A stretch of DNA of 10,769 bases from contig JBKPOG010000052.1 of the NCBI GenBank assembly GCA_046732975.1, positions 1 to 10,769 on the forward strand, given 5' to 3'. This DNA comes from JAMXLO01 sp046732975. GTDB lineage: Bacteria > Pseudomonadota > Alphaproteobacteria > Acetobacterales > Acetobacteraceae. Both the position numbers and the translations under genes were made by a program. The notes beneath the pieces are model-generated. The model did no database searches, had not been told where the DNA came from, and was given only the letters and a program-made list of their open reading frames with translations. The first letter of the stretch is position 1, and every line of letters begins with the position of its first letter. Shown one piece after another: positions 1 to 6,524 of this stretch.

Positions 1-2
1 CC

Positions 3-218
3 GACGACCTGCCGTCGTTCCATCTGGAGTTCAACGCTACGCGCTGCACCACCAATCCGCTGGGTGTGAAAGGCTGCGGCGAGGCGGGCGCCGTCGCCAT
101 GCTGCCCGCCATCCACAACGCCATTGTCGATGCGCTCGCGCCACTTGGCGTCACGCAGTTCGATGGTCCGGCGACGCCATACCGTGTGTGGCAGGCTATC
201 CGTTCACCGCACGCATGA
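3..218 (+). CDS. Molybdenum hydroxylase large subunit, C-terminal tail (xanthine dehydrogenase/CoxL family), partial
   Basis: Frame 3 is open from the left edge and ends with TGA at 216-218, giving the last 71 residues of a protein whose start lies outside the window. The stretch GVKGCGEAGAVAMLPAI is the hallmark end of the molybdopterin-binding subunit of xanthine dehydrogenase, aldehyde oxidase and CO dehydrogenase relatives. Its Glu (residue 27 of the fragment, in GCGEAG) corresponds to the catalytic base next to the molybdenum. The tail GPATPYRVWQAI is also typical of the family. These enzymes hydroxylate N-heterocycles, aldehydes or related substrates using water as oxygen donor and work with FAD and 2Fe-2S subunits, none of which is visible here. 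The substrate cannot be told from this fragment. The 3' end overlaps the convergent LLM oxidoreductase gene by 23 bp, so no separate terminator fits between them. Confidence 0.9.
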   Translation, partial: DDLPSFHLEFNATRCTTNPLGVKGCGEAGAVAMLPAIHNAIVDALAPLGVTQFDGPATPYRVWQAIRSPHA

Positions 219-1050
219 TCGCCACCCATCGGTCCAGCACCGGCAATATGGTCTCGGCGGACTCCGACGGCAGACTGACGGATATGCGGTTCACCCCAAG
301 ATCCTGATAGCGCTTGATGAGCTCGGCATCCTCGGCCTGGCCACCGATGGAAATATCGAACGCCTTCGGATCGCGTCCCGCCTCGGCTGCCATCTGGCGA
401 AATCGCGGGATCAGGTCGGTCAGCGGTGTGGGCGATCCGGCAGTGATCTGCGGCATCCAGCCATCGCCGTAACGCACGGCGCGCCGCGCGCTGTAGGGGA
501 ACGCGCCGCCCACCAGGATCGGCGGATGCGGCTTCTGCACCGGCTTCGGCCAGGCCTGCATCGGATCGAAGTTGACGAACTCGCCGTGATACTCGGCGCT
601 GTCCTGCGTCCAGATCGCCTTCATCGCCTCGATGCGTTCGCGCGCCAGCTTGTGGCGCGTTTTGAAGTCGGTGCCGTGGTTCTCCATCTCGTCCTGGTTC
701 CAGCCGTTGCCGACGCCGAACACGAAGCGGCCGCCGGACACCTGGTCGATCGAGGCGACCAGCTTTGCCGTCTGGATCGGGTCGCGCTGTGCAATCAGGC
801 AGACACCAGTGCCGATCTTCAGCGTCTTCGTCGCCGCTGCCGCCATGCTGAGCGTGACGAACGGGTCCATCGCGTCATAGTAGCGCTTTGGCAGATCGCC
901 ACCGATGATGAACGGCGTCTTGCGCGACAGCGGGATGTGCGAATGCTCCGGCGCCCAGACGATTTCGAAGCCGCGCTGCTCCAGCGCGACCGCGAGCTCC
1001 GCCGGGGTCATCGAGTAGTCGGTAAAGAACATCGAGGCACCGAATTTCAT
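196..1050 (-). CDS. LLM-class flavin-dependent oxidoreductase (TIGR03619-like)
   Basis: A 284-residue luciferase-like monooxygenase-fold protein (TIM barrel binding FMN or F420). Supporting motifs are WAPEHSHIP near residues 32-40, the barrel core LKIGTGVCLIAQRDP (77-91), GGRFVFGVGNGWNQDE (106-121) and PPILVGGAF (176-184), in the order seen in F420-type LLM proteins. ATG at 1050 is chosen over the upstream in-frame ATG at 1077 because it gives the usual family N-terminus (MKFGASMFF), has GGAG a few bases upstream, and overlaps the previous gene's TGA as ATGA. It is the last gene of the five-gene minus-strand operon and is probably translationally coupled to the lactonase-like gene. The likely role is oxidation or monooxygenation of a pathway intermediate. 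The cofactor (FMN or F420) and the substrate are not determinable here. Confidence 0.92.
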   Translation of the reverse strand: MKFGASMFFTDYSMTPAELAVALEQRGFEIVWAPEHSHIPLSRKTPFIIGGDLPKRYYDAMDPFVTLSMAAAATKTLKIGTGVCLIAQRDPIQTAKLVASIDQVSGGRFVFGVGNGWNQDEMENHGTDFKTRHKLARERIEAMKAIWTQDSAEYHGEFVNFDPMQAWPKPVQKPHPPILVGGAFPYSARRAVRYGDGWMPQITAGSPTPLTDLIPRFRQMAAEAGRDPKAFDISIGGQAEDAELIKRYQDLGVNRISVSLPSESAETILPVLDRWVAIMRAVNG

Positions 1051-2144
1051 GGCTGCTCCACCATTCCCATCCACCACATGGTGCGATTGCCGACATCGAT
1101 ATCGTAACTGCGCGCGAACTCCAGCTTGCCGTCGGCGGCGATGCGAAACAGCGACAGCGCGGCGCCGGTGATGTGCGCCACCGCCATCAGTCGACCGCTG
1201 GGATCGATGTGGAATGTTCGCGGATGCACGCCGTGCGATTCGATGTGCTGGATCAGGTTTGGTTCGCCGCTGGTCTGATCGATCGCATATACCGCCAGCG
1301 AGTTCTCGCCCGCCGCATTGGCGGAGCGATTGGCGACATAGACAATCCGGCCATTAGGATGCACGTGCACGGTGCCGACCGCCTGGCGACCAACCGGTGA
1401 ACGCCCCAGCGCCGGCTTGCGATACCGCGGCGTGGGCGACAGCGTGCCATCTGTCCGATCGAACAGATCGAGCGCGTTCTGCCGTTCTAGCGACACATAG
1501 ACCCAAGGCTGCGACGGATGAAAATCCAAATGCCGCGGCCCGAAGCCGTAGCCCCCATCGGGTGCAATCGACATTCCGTTGCTCAGCACACCCTCGCTGA
1601 AGTCGAACAGCTTCAGCGCACCTGGTTCTTCCGGCTTGCCGTCGGCCGCGTCGTGGCCACGGCAGACCAGAATGACCTGCCGGTTGTCCGGCGTTGCACG
1701 CACCTGATGGGCGAAGATGCCCGCATCGAGCCCACCATGCTGCGCAACCTCGTCACCCGCAGTGCCATCGGCATTGACCCGATAGACGCGGATCGCGCTG
1801 GGGTTGTTGAACGCCACCAAAATATGGCGCGATGGAATATCTGTTGCCATATGGATTGGCCGCGTCGGCAATGGGATCGATGCACCATGTTGGCTGAGCG
1901 CACCCGTTGCACCATCGATGCGCAATGTTGTCACGTGATGGTTGGTACCCGCCGGCCCCATACCGGACGCGCTGTCGCTTGTCGCGACATAGAGGAACTG
2001 CCGCGACGCATGCGGCCAGGCATATTGTACATTCGCCGGCAGGCTGACGGTATCGCGGCGCGTCAACGTCGCCGCGTCCACATCGACATCGTACTGCGTC
2101 AGCTCCGGCCCGACATTGGCGTAGAGCCACACTTTGTTCGGCAT
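1047..2144 (-). CDS. Beta-propeller lactonase-family protein (6-phosphogluconolactonase-like)
   Basis: A 365-residue protein made of repeated propeller blades. Recurrent strand patterns of the type RFLYVA, HILVAFN, PWVYVSL and RIVYVAN are followed by short turns such as DGATGAL and RTDGTLSP. The GFGPRHLDFHP segment (200-210) and GVHPRTFHIDPSG (305-317) are diagnostic of the YbhE/Pgl-type lactonase family (Pfam Lactonase). Characterised members hydrolyse 6-phosphogluconolactone or muconolactone-type lactones. There is no signal peptide, so it should be cytoplasmic. GGGAG lies about 8 nt upstream of the ATG. It is the fourth gene of the operon, 18 bp after the alcohol dehydrogenase and overlapping the LLM gene by 4 bp. 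Inference: it opens a lactone made in a ring-degradation pathway, but some members of this fold have no known enzymatic activity. Confidence 0.9.
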   Translation of the reverse strand: MPNKVWLYANVGPELTQYDVDVDAATLTRRDTVSLPANVQYAWPHASRQFLYVATSDSASGMGPAGTNHHVTTLRIDGATGALSQHGASIPLPTRPIHMATDIPSRHILVAFNNPSAIRVYRVNADGTAGDEVAQHGGLDAGIFAHQVRATPDNRQVILVCRGHDAADGKPEEPGALKLFDFSEGVLSNGMSIAPDGGYGFGPRHLDFHPSQPWVYVSLERQNALDLFDRTDGTLSPTPRYRKPALGRSPVGRQAVGTVHVHPNGRIVYVANRSANAAGENSLAVYAIDQTSGEPNLIQHIESHGVHPRTFHIDPSGRLMAVAHITGAALSLFRIAADGKLEFARSYDIDVGNRTMWWMGMVEQP

Positions 2145-2162
2145 CTTGCTTCTCCCGAGGGG

Positions 2163-3245
2163 CTACTCCCAGGGCTGGACCATGATCTTGGCATGCTTTT
2201 CCGGATTGGCCAGTTCGGCGAATGCGCCCTTCACACCATCCAATCCCACGTGGCCGGTGATCAGCGGCGTCACGTCCACCTTGCCTTCGGCGATATGATG
2301 CAGGCTCTGGGCAAACTCCACGCCGGTATAGGCCAGCACGAACTGGATGTTCAGCTGTTTGATGATGCCGAAGAACGGTTCGAACCGATCGGTCTCCATG
2401 CAGACGCCGACCACCACAATGCGTGCATCAGTCGGTGCGCCGTCGATGATCTGCTGGATGACACCGGGGACACCGACACATTCGAACATCACCGCAGGTC
2501 GCTGCTTGGGACCGCTGCCGAATAACTGGGCATAGCGGCTGCCGTCATAGCCGATCGGCGTCGCGACATCCTTCCAGGACTGGTAAGGCGAGGTCGCGCC
2601 AGGATCGATCACGATCTCGGCGCCCATCTGCTGCGCCAGTGCGCGTCGGCCGGACGAAAAATCTGCGGCGATGATCGGATGCGCGTTGCTAATTCTAAGT
2701 GCGGCGATCACCGACAGTCCGACCGGCCCGCAGCCGATCACCAGCGGCACGTCATCCGCCGCCAGGCGCGCCTTCTGCACCGCGTGCCAACCCACAGCGA
2801 TCGGCTCGGTTAGCGCGGCCTTGTCGGCCGGCAGTCCATTCGGCACCGGCAGCAGCATTCGCTCCGCTAGAGGCATATACTGGGCGAATCCGCCGGCAAT
2901 ATCGTTGGAATAACCGATGCCCTGCACGGTGGCATCGGCTATTGTCATCGGCATCGAGCAAACCAACGTTCCCGGCTTCAGCCGCTTCTCGGTGCCGGCG
3001 CCGTGCTCGACGATCTCGCAGCAGAATTCGTGGCCGAACACGACGTCGCGTGATGGGTCCATCGGCCAACGTCCGCCGGCGCGGCGCGAGCGCTCGATGA
3101 ACTGATCGGTGAATTTCGCCGCGTGCAGATCGGTGCCGCAGATGCCGCAGCATAACGTCTTCACCAGCACCTGCCCCGAGGCCGGCCTAGGGTCCCCGAT
3201 CGAGTCCACGACGAAGTCGCCGTGGCGAAAGATCGCTGCACGCAT
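2163..3245 (-). CDS. Zinc-binding medium-chain alcohol dehydrogenase
   Basis: A 360-residue MDR-family NAD(P)-dependent dehydrogenase. The N-terminal GroES-like domain carries the catalytic zinc motif CGICGTDLH (Cys36), GHE at 71-73 (His72) and a downstream TEP (Glu148). The Rossmann domain has VIGCGPVGLSVIAA (169-182), with DFSSGR near 195-200 at the end of beta-2. The four-cysteine structural zinc lobe of classical ADHs is absent: between residues 90 and 120 only Cys96 is present. An extra segment around 46-66 lengthens the spacing between the catalytic Cys and His. The start has a run of G bases 7 nt upstream. It is third in the operon, 18 bp after the isomerase-like gene and 18 bp before the lactonase-like gene. 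It presumably oxidises an alcohol or reduces an aldehyde/ketone intermediate; the substrate is unknown. Confidence 0.93.
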   Translation of the reverse strand: MRAAIFRHGDFVVDSIGDPRPASGQVLVKTLCCGICGTDLHAAKFTDQFIERSRRAGGRWPMDPSRDVVFGHEFCCEIVEHGAGTEKRLKPGTLVCSMPMTIADATVQGIGYSNDIAGGFAQYMPLAERMLLPVPNGLPADKAALTEPIAVGWHAVQKARLAADDVPLVIGCGPVGLSVIAALRISNAHPIIAADFSSGRRALAQQMGAEIVIDPGATSPYQSWKDVATPIGYDGSRYAQLFGSGPKQRPAVMFECVGVPGVIQQIIDGAPTDARIVVVGVCMETDRFEPFFGIIKQLNIQFVLAYTGVEFAQSLHHIAEGKVDVTPLITGHVGLDGVKGAFAELANPEKHAKIMVQPWE

Positions 3246-3263
3246 GATATTCCCCCCGCTGCG

Positions 3264-3878
3264 TCAGGCCGAGAGCATAGCGCGGATGTCTGGCAGATGC
3301 TCGCTGCCCCAGAACAGCTCGCCATCGACGATGAAGCTGGGCACACCAAACACGCCGCGTTCCTCTGCCGCTTGGCTGAGCGTCACAACTTCTTCGCGTA
3401 GTGGCGGCGCCTGCTTGGCGAACGCAGCCGCATCGGCGCCGGCTTCTGCAAGCACGTTGCCGATAATCACGGCGTCCTCGATATCCAGCTCGCGCTTCCA
3501 AAAGCGTTCGAACACGCTGTCGTGGTAGCGCCGAAACACCGCATCGCCGGCTCGCTTGGCGAACAGCATGCCTGCCGCGGCGAGCGATGAATCCCAGATC
3601 TTCTGTGGTCCGCGGATCACCAGCCCGCGTTTGCGCGCCTGGCGACGACAATCCATGTAGCTGTAGCGAACGCGGCGCCATTGGTGCGCGTTGCGGTTCT
3701 CCTCCAGCACGCGCCCCTCTGCATCGACGCGCGCCGAGCCAAGATAGGCCGGGATATCGAGCACGTAGGGCAGCCATTCGACGCGCACCGCAAGATCGCG
3801 CTCCAGTGCGTAAGTGAGGTCCTTCGCCAGATAGGCATACGGGCTCTTGTAGTCGGTGTAAGCGGTGATGCTGCGCAT
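3264..3878 (-). CDS. 2-hydroxychromene-2-carboxylate isomerase-like DsbA/GST-kappa family protein
   Basis: A 204-residue thioredoxin-fold protein. The N-terminus TAYTDYKSPYAYLA (5-18) places Ser12 where the catalytic Ser of HCCA isomerase and kappa-class GST lies. The C-terminus has GVFGVPSFIVDGELFWGSEHL (cis-Pro loop VPSF near 179-182, and FWGSEHL where FWGxDRL is usual). There is no CxxC, so it is not a disulfide oxidoreductase. The known family reaction is glutathione-dependent isomerisation of 2-hydroxychromene-2-carboxylate in naphthalene-type degradation. The ATG at 3878 is preferred over the longer open frame (ATG 3977) because it starts exactly at the conserved first strand and lies 2 bp after the upstream stop. 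No strong ribosome site is visible, which fits coupling to the upstream gene. Second gene of the operon. The true substrate is unknown. Confidence 0.9.
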   Translation of the reverse strand: MRSITAYTDYKSPYAYLAKDLTYALERDLAVRVEWLPYVLDIPAYLGSARVDAEGRVLEENRNAHQWRRVRYSYMDCRRQARKRGLVIRGPQKIWDSSLAAAGMLFAKRAGDAVFRRYHDSVFERFWKRELDIEDAVIIGNVLAEAGADAAAFAKQAPPLREEVVTLSQAAEERGVFGVPSFIVDGELFWGSEHLPDIRAMLSA

Positions 3879-3880
3879 GG

Positions 3881-4507
3881 TCAGAGCGGGATCGTGCGTC
3901 GCTTCATGGTCTCGTCCCACAGCTTTTCCCGTTCGAAATCGAACACGAGTGTCGGATCTTCCGGCATGGTGAACCAACCGCGCAATATCAACTCGCCTTC
4001 AAGTTGCCCGGGGCCCCAACCGGCATAGCCGAAGGCCACAAGGCTTTGTCGCGGTCCTTCGTGGTGGCCGATGTCGCGCAGCACCTGCGGATCTGTCGTC
4101 ATCGCCACGCGGCCGTCGATGTTTATGGTTCCGGTGCGGCGATATTCCGCCGTGTGAACGATAACTCCGACTTCCGGCTGCACCGGTCCACCGGCGAACA
4201 AGCGGACGCGCCCGTTGCTATCTTTGCTGTCGATGCCGAGTGCGTCCAGCAACTTCGCAACGGGAACCTCATCAACAGGTCGATTGATCACGATCCCGAG
4301 CGCTCCCTTCTGGTCGTGCTGCACCATCAGGATGACCGCCTTGGCAAAGCGCGGATCGCCCATCTCGGGCTCGGCTACCAGTAGCTGACCGGCGAGCGAT
4401 GTGCCTGACTGAGTATCCTCGGGCTTGCCGAAGGCAACGGAAAGCGCCGGCGTGGCGAACAGGACCCCGAGTGACAGAACAGCACGCCTGGACCGCATGA
4501 GCGTCAT
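3881..4507 (-). CDS. AlgH/YqgE-family protein with N-terminal signal-like sequence
   Basis: A 208-residue protein. Residues 38-190 match the AlgH/YqgE fold: LAGQLLVAEPEMGDPRFAKAV (38-58), GALGIVINRPV (68-78), FAGGPVQPEVG (104-114) and the signature GYAGWGPGQLEGEL (160-173). Family members are usually cytoplasmic, of unclear biochemical function, and begin close to the LxGxLLxAxPxMGDPRF strand. Here about 35 residues precede it: basic MTLMRSRR, a hydrophobic stretch AVLSLGVLFATPALSVA, and a possible signal peptidase site after Ala25 (SVA). SRRAVLS resembles a twin-arginine (Tat) motif. ATG at 4507 is chosen because AGGA lies 8 nt upstream; Met4 (4498) has no such site. It is the first gene of the operon, 2 bp before the isomerase-like gene. 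Its link to catabolism is unclear. Confidence 0.88.
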   Translation of the reverse strand: MTLMRSRRAVLSLGVLFATPALSVAFGKPEDTQSGTSLAGQLLVAEPEMGDPRFAKAVILMVQHDQKGALGIVINRPVDEVPVAKLLDALGIDSKDSNGRVRLFAGGPVQPEVGVIVHTAEYRRTGTINIDGRVAMTTDPQVLRDIGHHEGPRQSLVAFGYAGWGPGQLEGELILRGWFTMPEDPTLVFDFEREKLWDETMKRRTIPL

Positions 4508-4546
4508 CGGCCATATCCTGCCGTGTCAGGAGAAGGAAACGCAAGA
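4508..4546. promoter_or_regulatory. 39-bp divergent gap between AlgH-like and CMD genes
   Basis: This is the only gap between the head of the minus-strand operon and the plus-strand CMD gene. It holds the ribosome binding sites of both genes (AGGA on the minus strand; AGGAGAAGGA on the plus strand) and has no room for two complete sigma-70 promoters. The promoters must therefore overlap the coding starts of the opposite genes, or transcripts must be leaderless or start upstream. I see no convincing -35/-10 pair and no clear operator dyad. Confidence 0.5.
4528..4537 (+). promoter_or_regulatory. Ribosome binding site of the CMD gene
   Basis: The purine-rich AGGAGAAGGA places AAGGA 9 nt before the ATG at 4547. 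It favours that start over the in-frame GTG at 4523, which would lie upstream of the site. Confidence 0.7.
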
Positions 4547-5110
4547 ATGGCCGACACATCGAGCTTTGGCCGCTACGCCGAAATCCCGTTCGATCGCATG
4601 ACGCCGGAACAGCAGGAGGGCTATCGCTTCCTGGTCGACGGGCCGCGCGGCCGGCTGCCTGGACCGTACAAGGTCTGGGTGCACAATCCGAAGCTGGTGC
4701 ATGCCGCGGAGCCACTCGGGCAGCATTTCACGCCTGGTGCTTCTTCGCTGAGCGAGCGCGAGCGCGAGATCGCTGTTGTGGTGATCACCAGCAAGTGGCA
4801 TTCCGCCTATCCGAACAACGCGCACGAGAAGCGCGGCAAGGAAGTTGGCCTGCCGGCCGCGTCGGTGGAGGCGATTATCGCAGGATTGCCGACATCATTC
4901 ACCGACGCGCGGGAGCAATGCGTCTACGAATGCGCCATGGCGCTGGCATCGGAGCGCATCGTGCCGCAAGGATTGTACGATCGTGCGGTGAAGGTGCTGG
5001 GGCACGAGAGCATCACCGACATGATCGTGCTGATGGGCTATTACACCTGCGTGTCGCTGACGATGAACTTTTATGCCGTCCCGGCGGGCAGCGCCGGCTT
5101 GGCGAGGTAG
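4547..5110 (+). CDS. Carboxymuconolactone decarboxylase (CMD/AhpD-like) family protein
   Basis: A 187-residue all-helical protein of the CMD family. The core LSEREREIAVVVITSKWHSAYPNNAHEKRGKEVGLP (about 68-103) has the conserved Trp84 and His93 spacing of the family, and ITDMIVLMGYYTCVSLTMN (156-174) is the matching C-terminal helix. The peroxidatic CxxC of AhpD is absent: the only nearby cysteines are in CVYEC (125-129), spaced by three residues and at a different place. It is therefore more likely a decarboxylase-type or uncharacterised member than an AhpD reductase. CMD proteins act in beta-ketoadipate and other aromatic pathways. It faces away from the five-gene operon and ends 1 bp before the stop of the convergent antiporter gene. 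The substrate is unknown. Confidence 0.92.
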   Translation: MADTSSFGRYAEIPFDRMTPEQQEGYRFLVDGPRGRLPGPYKVWVHNPKLVHAAEPLGQHFTPGASSLSEREREIAVVVITSKWHSAYPNNAHEKRGKEVGLPAASVEAIIAGLPTSFTDAREQCVYECAMALASERIVPQGLYDRAVKVLGHESITDMIVLMGYYTCVSLTMNFYAVPAGSAGLAR

Positions 5111-5111
5111 G

Positions 5112-6329
5112 TCAAAGCGAGCCCGTCTTGGCCTTTGCGCTGTGCGGGGCTGTAGCAAAGCCCAACAGCCGTGCTGCAGCACCGATCGTCCAGCCTTGAA
5201 TGACAAGTGACACGACCACCACAACGAAAACGCCGGAGAACAGTTTCTGGTCGCGCACTGGGTCGGCGAGCGCCGGGATGAAGCTGATGAAGATCGGCGC
5301 CGCGCCGCGCAGACCGACCCACGAGGCGAACGCCGACTCGCGCCAGTTGAAGCGGAACGGCGACAGGCAGGCGAACGTCGCCAGCGGGCGTGCGACCACG
5401 ATCAGCACGAGGGCAATGACGATACCAGTGGGAATCGAAGGCAGCAGATCGTGTGGCGTGACCAGCAGTCCCAGCATGAGGAACAGCACGATCTGCGCCA
5501 GCCATCCAACGCCATCGAAGAAGTTGGCGAGCGCCTGTTCGCCAGGGTAACTCGTTGCACCGACCATGATGCCAACGAGATAGATCGCTAGAAAGCCACT
5601 GGTCCCGAGGACCTGAGCAAGGCCAAAGACCGCAAGGCCGACTGTCAGCACAAGCACCATTGCGGTTGGAACTTCCAATGGCAGGTTGCGCAGTGCCAAC
5701 GCGAGCAGCCAACCGCCACCCAGGCCCAGTAGCATCCCGCCGACCATCTCGTGCAAGAACAGTGTTACCCCACCAGACAGGGTGACTGCGGCCGGGTTGA
5801 TTATGGCGTGGATCACGAAAACAGTCAGGAAGATCGACATCGGATCGTTGAGCCCCGACTCCACCTCCAACAGTGCGGTAATGCGTTCAGGCAGCGCGAC
5901 ATGAGTGCGTCCGAGCAAAGCCGCGACGGCGGCGGCGTCGGTTGGCGCTACGGCAGCACCGACCAGCATCGCCTTCGCGAATGGCGTGCCCGTCAGCGCT
6001 GACACCGCCGCGCCAACACATACCGCGGTCACTCCGACGCCAATGACTGCGAGTGCGAGCGCCGGCCATCCGGCAAGGCGCAGCATCGACGGGGTGGTTT
6101 GCAGTCCGCCCTGCAGCAGGATAACGGCAAGCGCCACGCTGCCGATCAGGTAGGCCGAGGAAAAATCGCCGTAAGGAATTCCCCCGGGACCGTCCTCGCC
6201 GGCCAGCATTCCAAGTGCGAGGAAAACCAGCAGCACCGGCGCGCCGACCCGTCGGGACAACAGGCCGGCAAGCACGCTCAACGCGCCCAGCAGTGCGCCA
6301 CCGAGGATCATCTCGTGGGCGATCTTCAT
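5112..6329 (-). CDS. NhaP2-like cation/proton antiporter (CPA family), membrane domain only
   Basis: A 405-residue polytopic membrane protein of about 12-13 hydrophobic helices that aligns along its length with the membrane part of E. coli NhaP2 (CvrA), a K+/H+ antiporter. Shared features are GAPVLLVFLALGMLAGEDGPG (29-49), APTDAAAVAALLG (128-140, Asp131), EVESGLNDPM (155-164, Asn161-Asp162), FDGVGWLAQI (271-280) and SWVGLRGAAPI (336-346, Arg341). It stops soon after the last helix, so the cytoplasmic TrkA_C/RCK-type and CorC-type tail of NhaP2 (total about 578 aa) is missing. The segment ILLQGGLQT has Gln73 where NhaP2 has Asp. The frame is open to ATGs at 6371 and 6422. I prefer 6329 from alignment with the NhaP2 N-terminus, but it lacks a clear Shine-Dalgarno, whereas the 6422 ATG has GGGG about 10 nt upstream. 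Likely role: K+ or Na+ efflux in exchange for protons. Confidence 0.9.
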   Translation of the reverse strand: MKIAHEMILGGALLGALSVLAGLLSRRVGAPVLLVFLALGMLAGEDGPGGIPYGDFSSAYLIGSVALAVILLQGGLQTTPSMLRLAGWPALALAVIGVGVTAVCVGAAVSALTGTPFAKAMLVGAAVAPTDAAAVAALLGRTHVALPERITALLEVESGLNDPMSIFLTVFVIHAIINPAAVTLSGGVTLFLHEMVGGMLLGLGGGWLLALALRNLPLEVPTAMVLVLTVGLAVFGLAQVLGTSGFLAIYLVGIMVGATSYPGEQALANFFDGVGWLAQIVLFLMLGLLVTPHDLLPSIPTGIVIALVLIVVARPLATFACLSPFRFNWRESAFASWVGLRGAAPIFISFIPALADPVRDQKLFSGVFVVVVVSLVIQGWTIGAAARLLGFATAPHSAKAKTGSL

Positions 6330-6439
6330 GTGGGCGTGGCCGAGTTCGAAGAGATCCGGACCGAATGGCATGAGTCGGATGTTCACTGCCCGCCGCACAC
6401 AGAGCAATGGCGGCCCGGCCATTGACGCTTCGCCCCGAG

Positions 6440-6462
6440 GTAACTATCGTGATAATAGTAAC
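6440..6462. promoter_or_regulatory. AT-rich imperfect dyad upstream of the antiporter gene
   Basis: The arms GTAACTAT (6440-6447) and ATAGTAAC (6455-6462) are inverted repeats matching at 7 of 8 positions around a 7-nt spacer. The site is conspicuously AT-rich in a GC-rich region. It lies 18 bp before the longest possible antiporter start (6422) and 111 bp before the preferred start (6329). It also sits upstream of the MATE remnant on the other strand. Its size and symmetry suit an operator for a dimeric regulator, or the -10 region of a promoter (TATTAT on the minus strand). Function is inferred from shape and position only. Confidence 0.4.
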
Positions 6463-6524
6463 TTCGGAGGTCAGGCCGGCGTGAGCGTTACGGCCGCAGC
6501 GTCTGCGCTGCAGAGCGTGCACAA

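Noticed and set aside
124..1107. 327-codon open frame on the plus strand
   Set aside because: It is antisense to the LLM gene at 196-1050 and overlaps the Mo-hydroxylase tail in another frame. The composition is that of a shadow frame.
1518..2525. 335-codon open frame on the plus strand
   Set aside because: It is antisense to the lactonase-like and alcohol dehydrogenase genes and spans their junction. It is His/Arg-rich and has no family motif.
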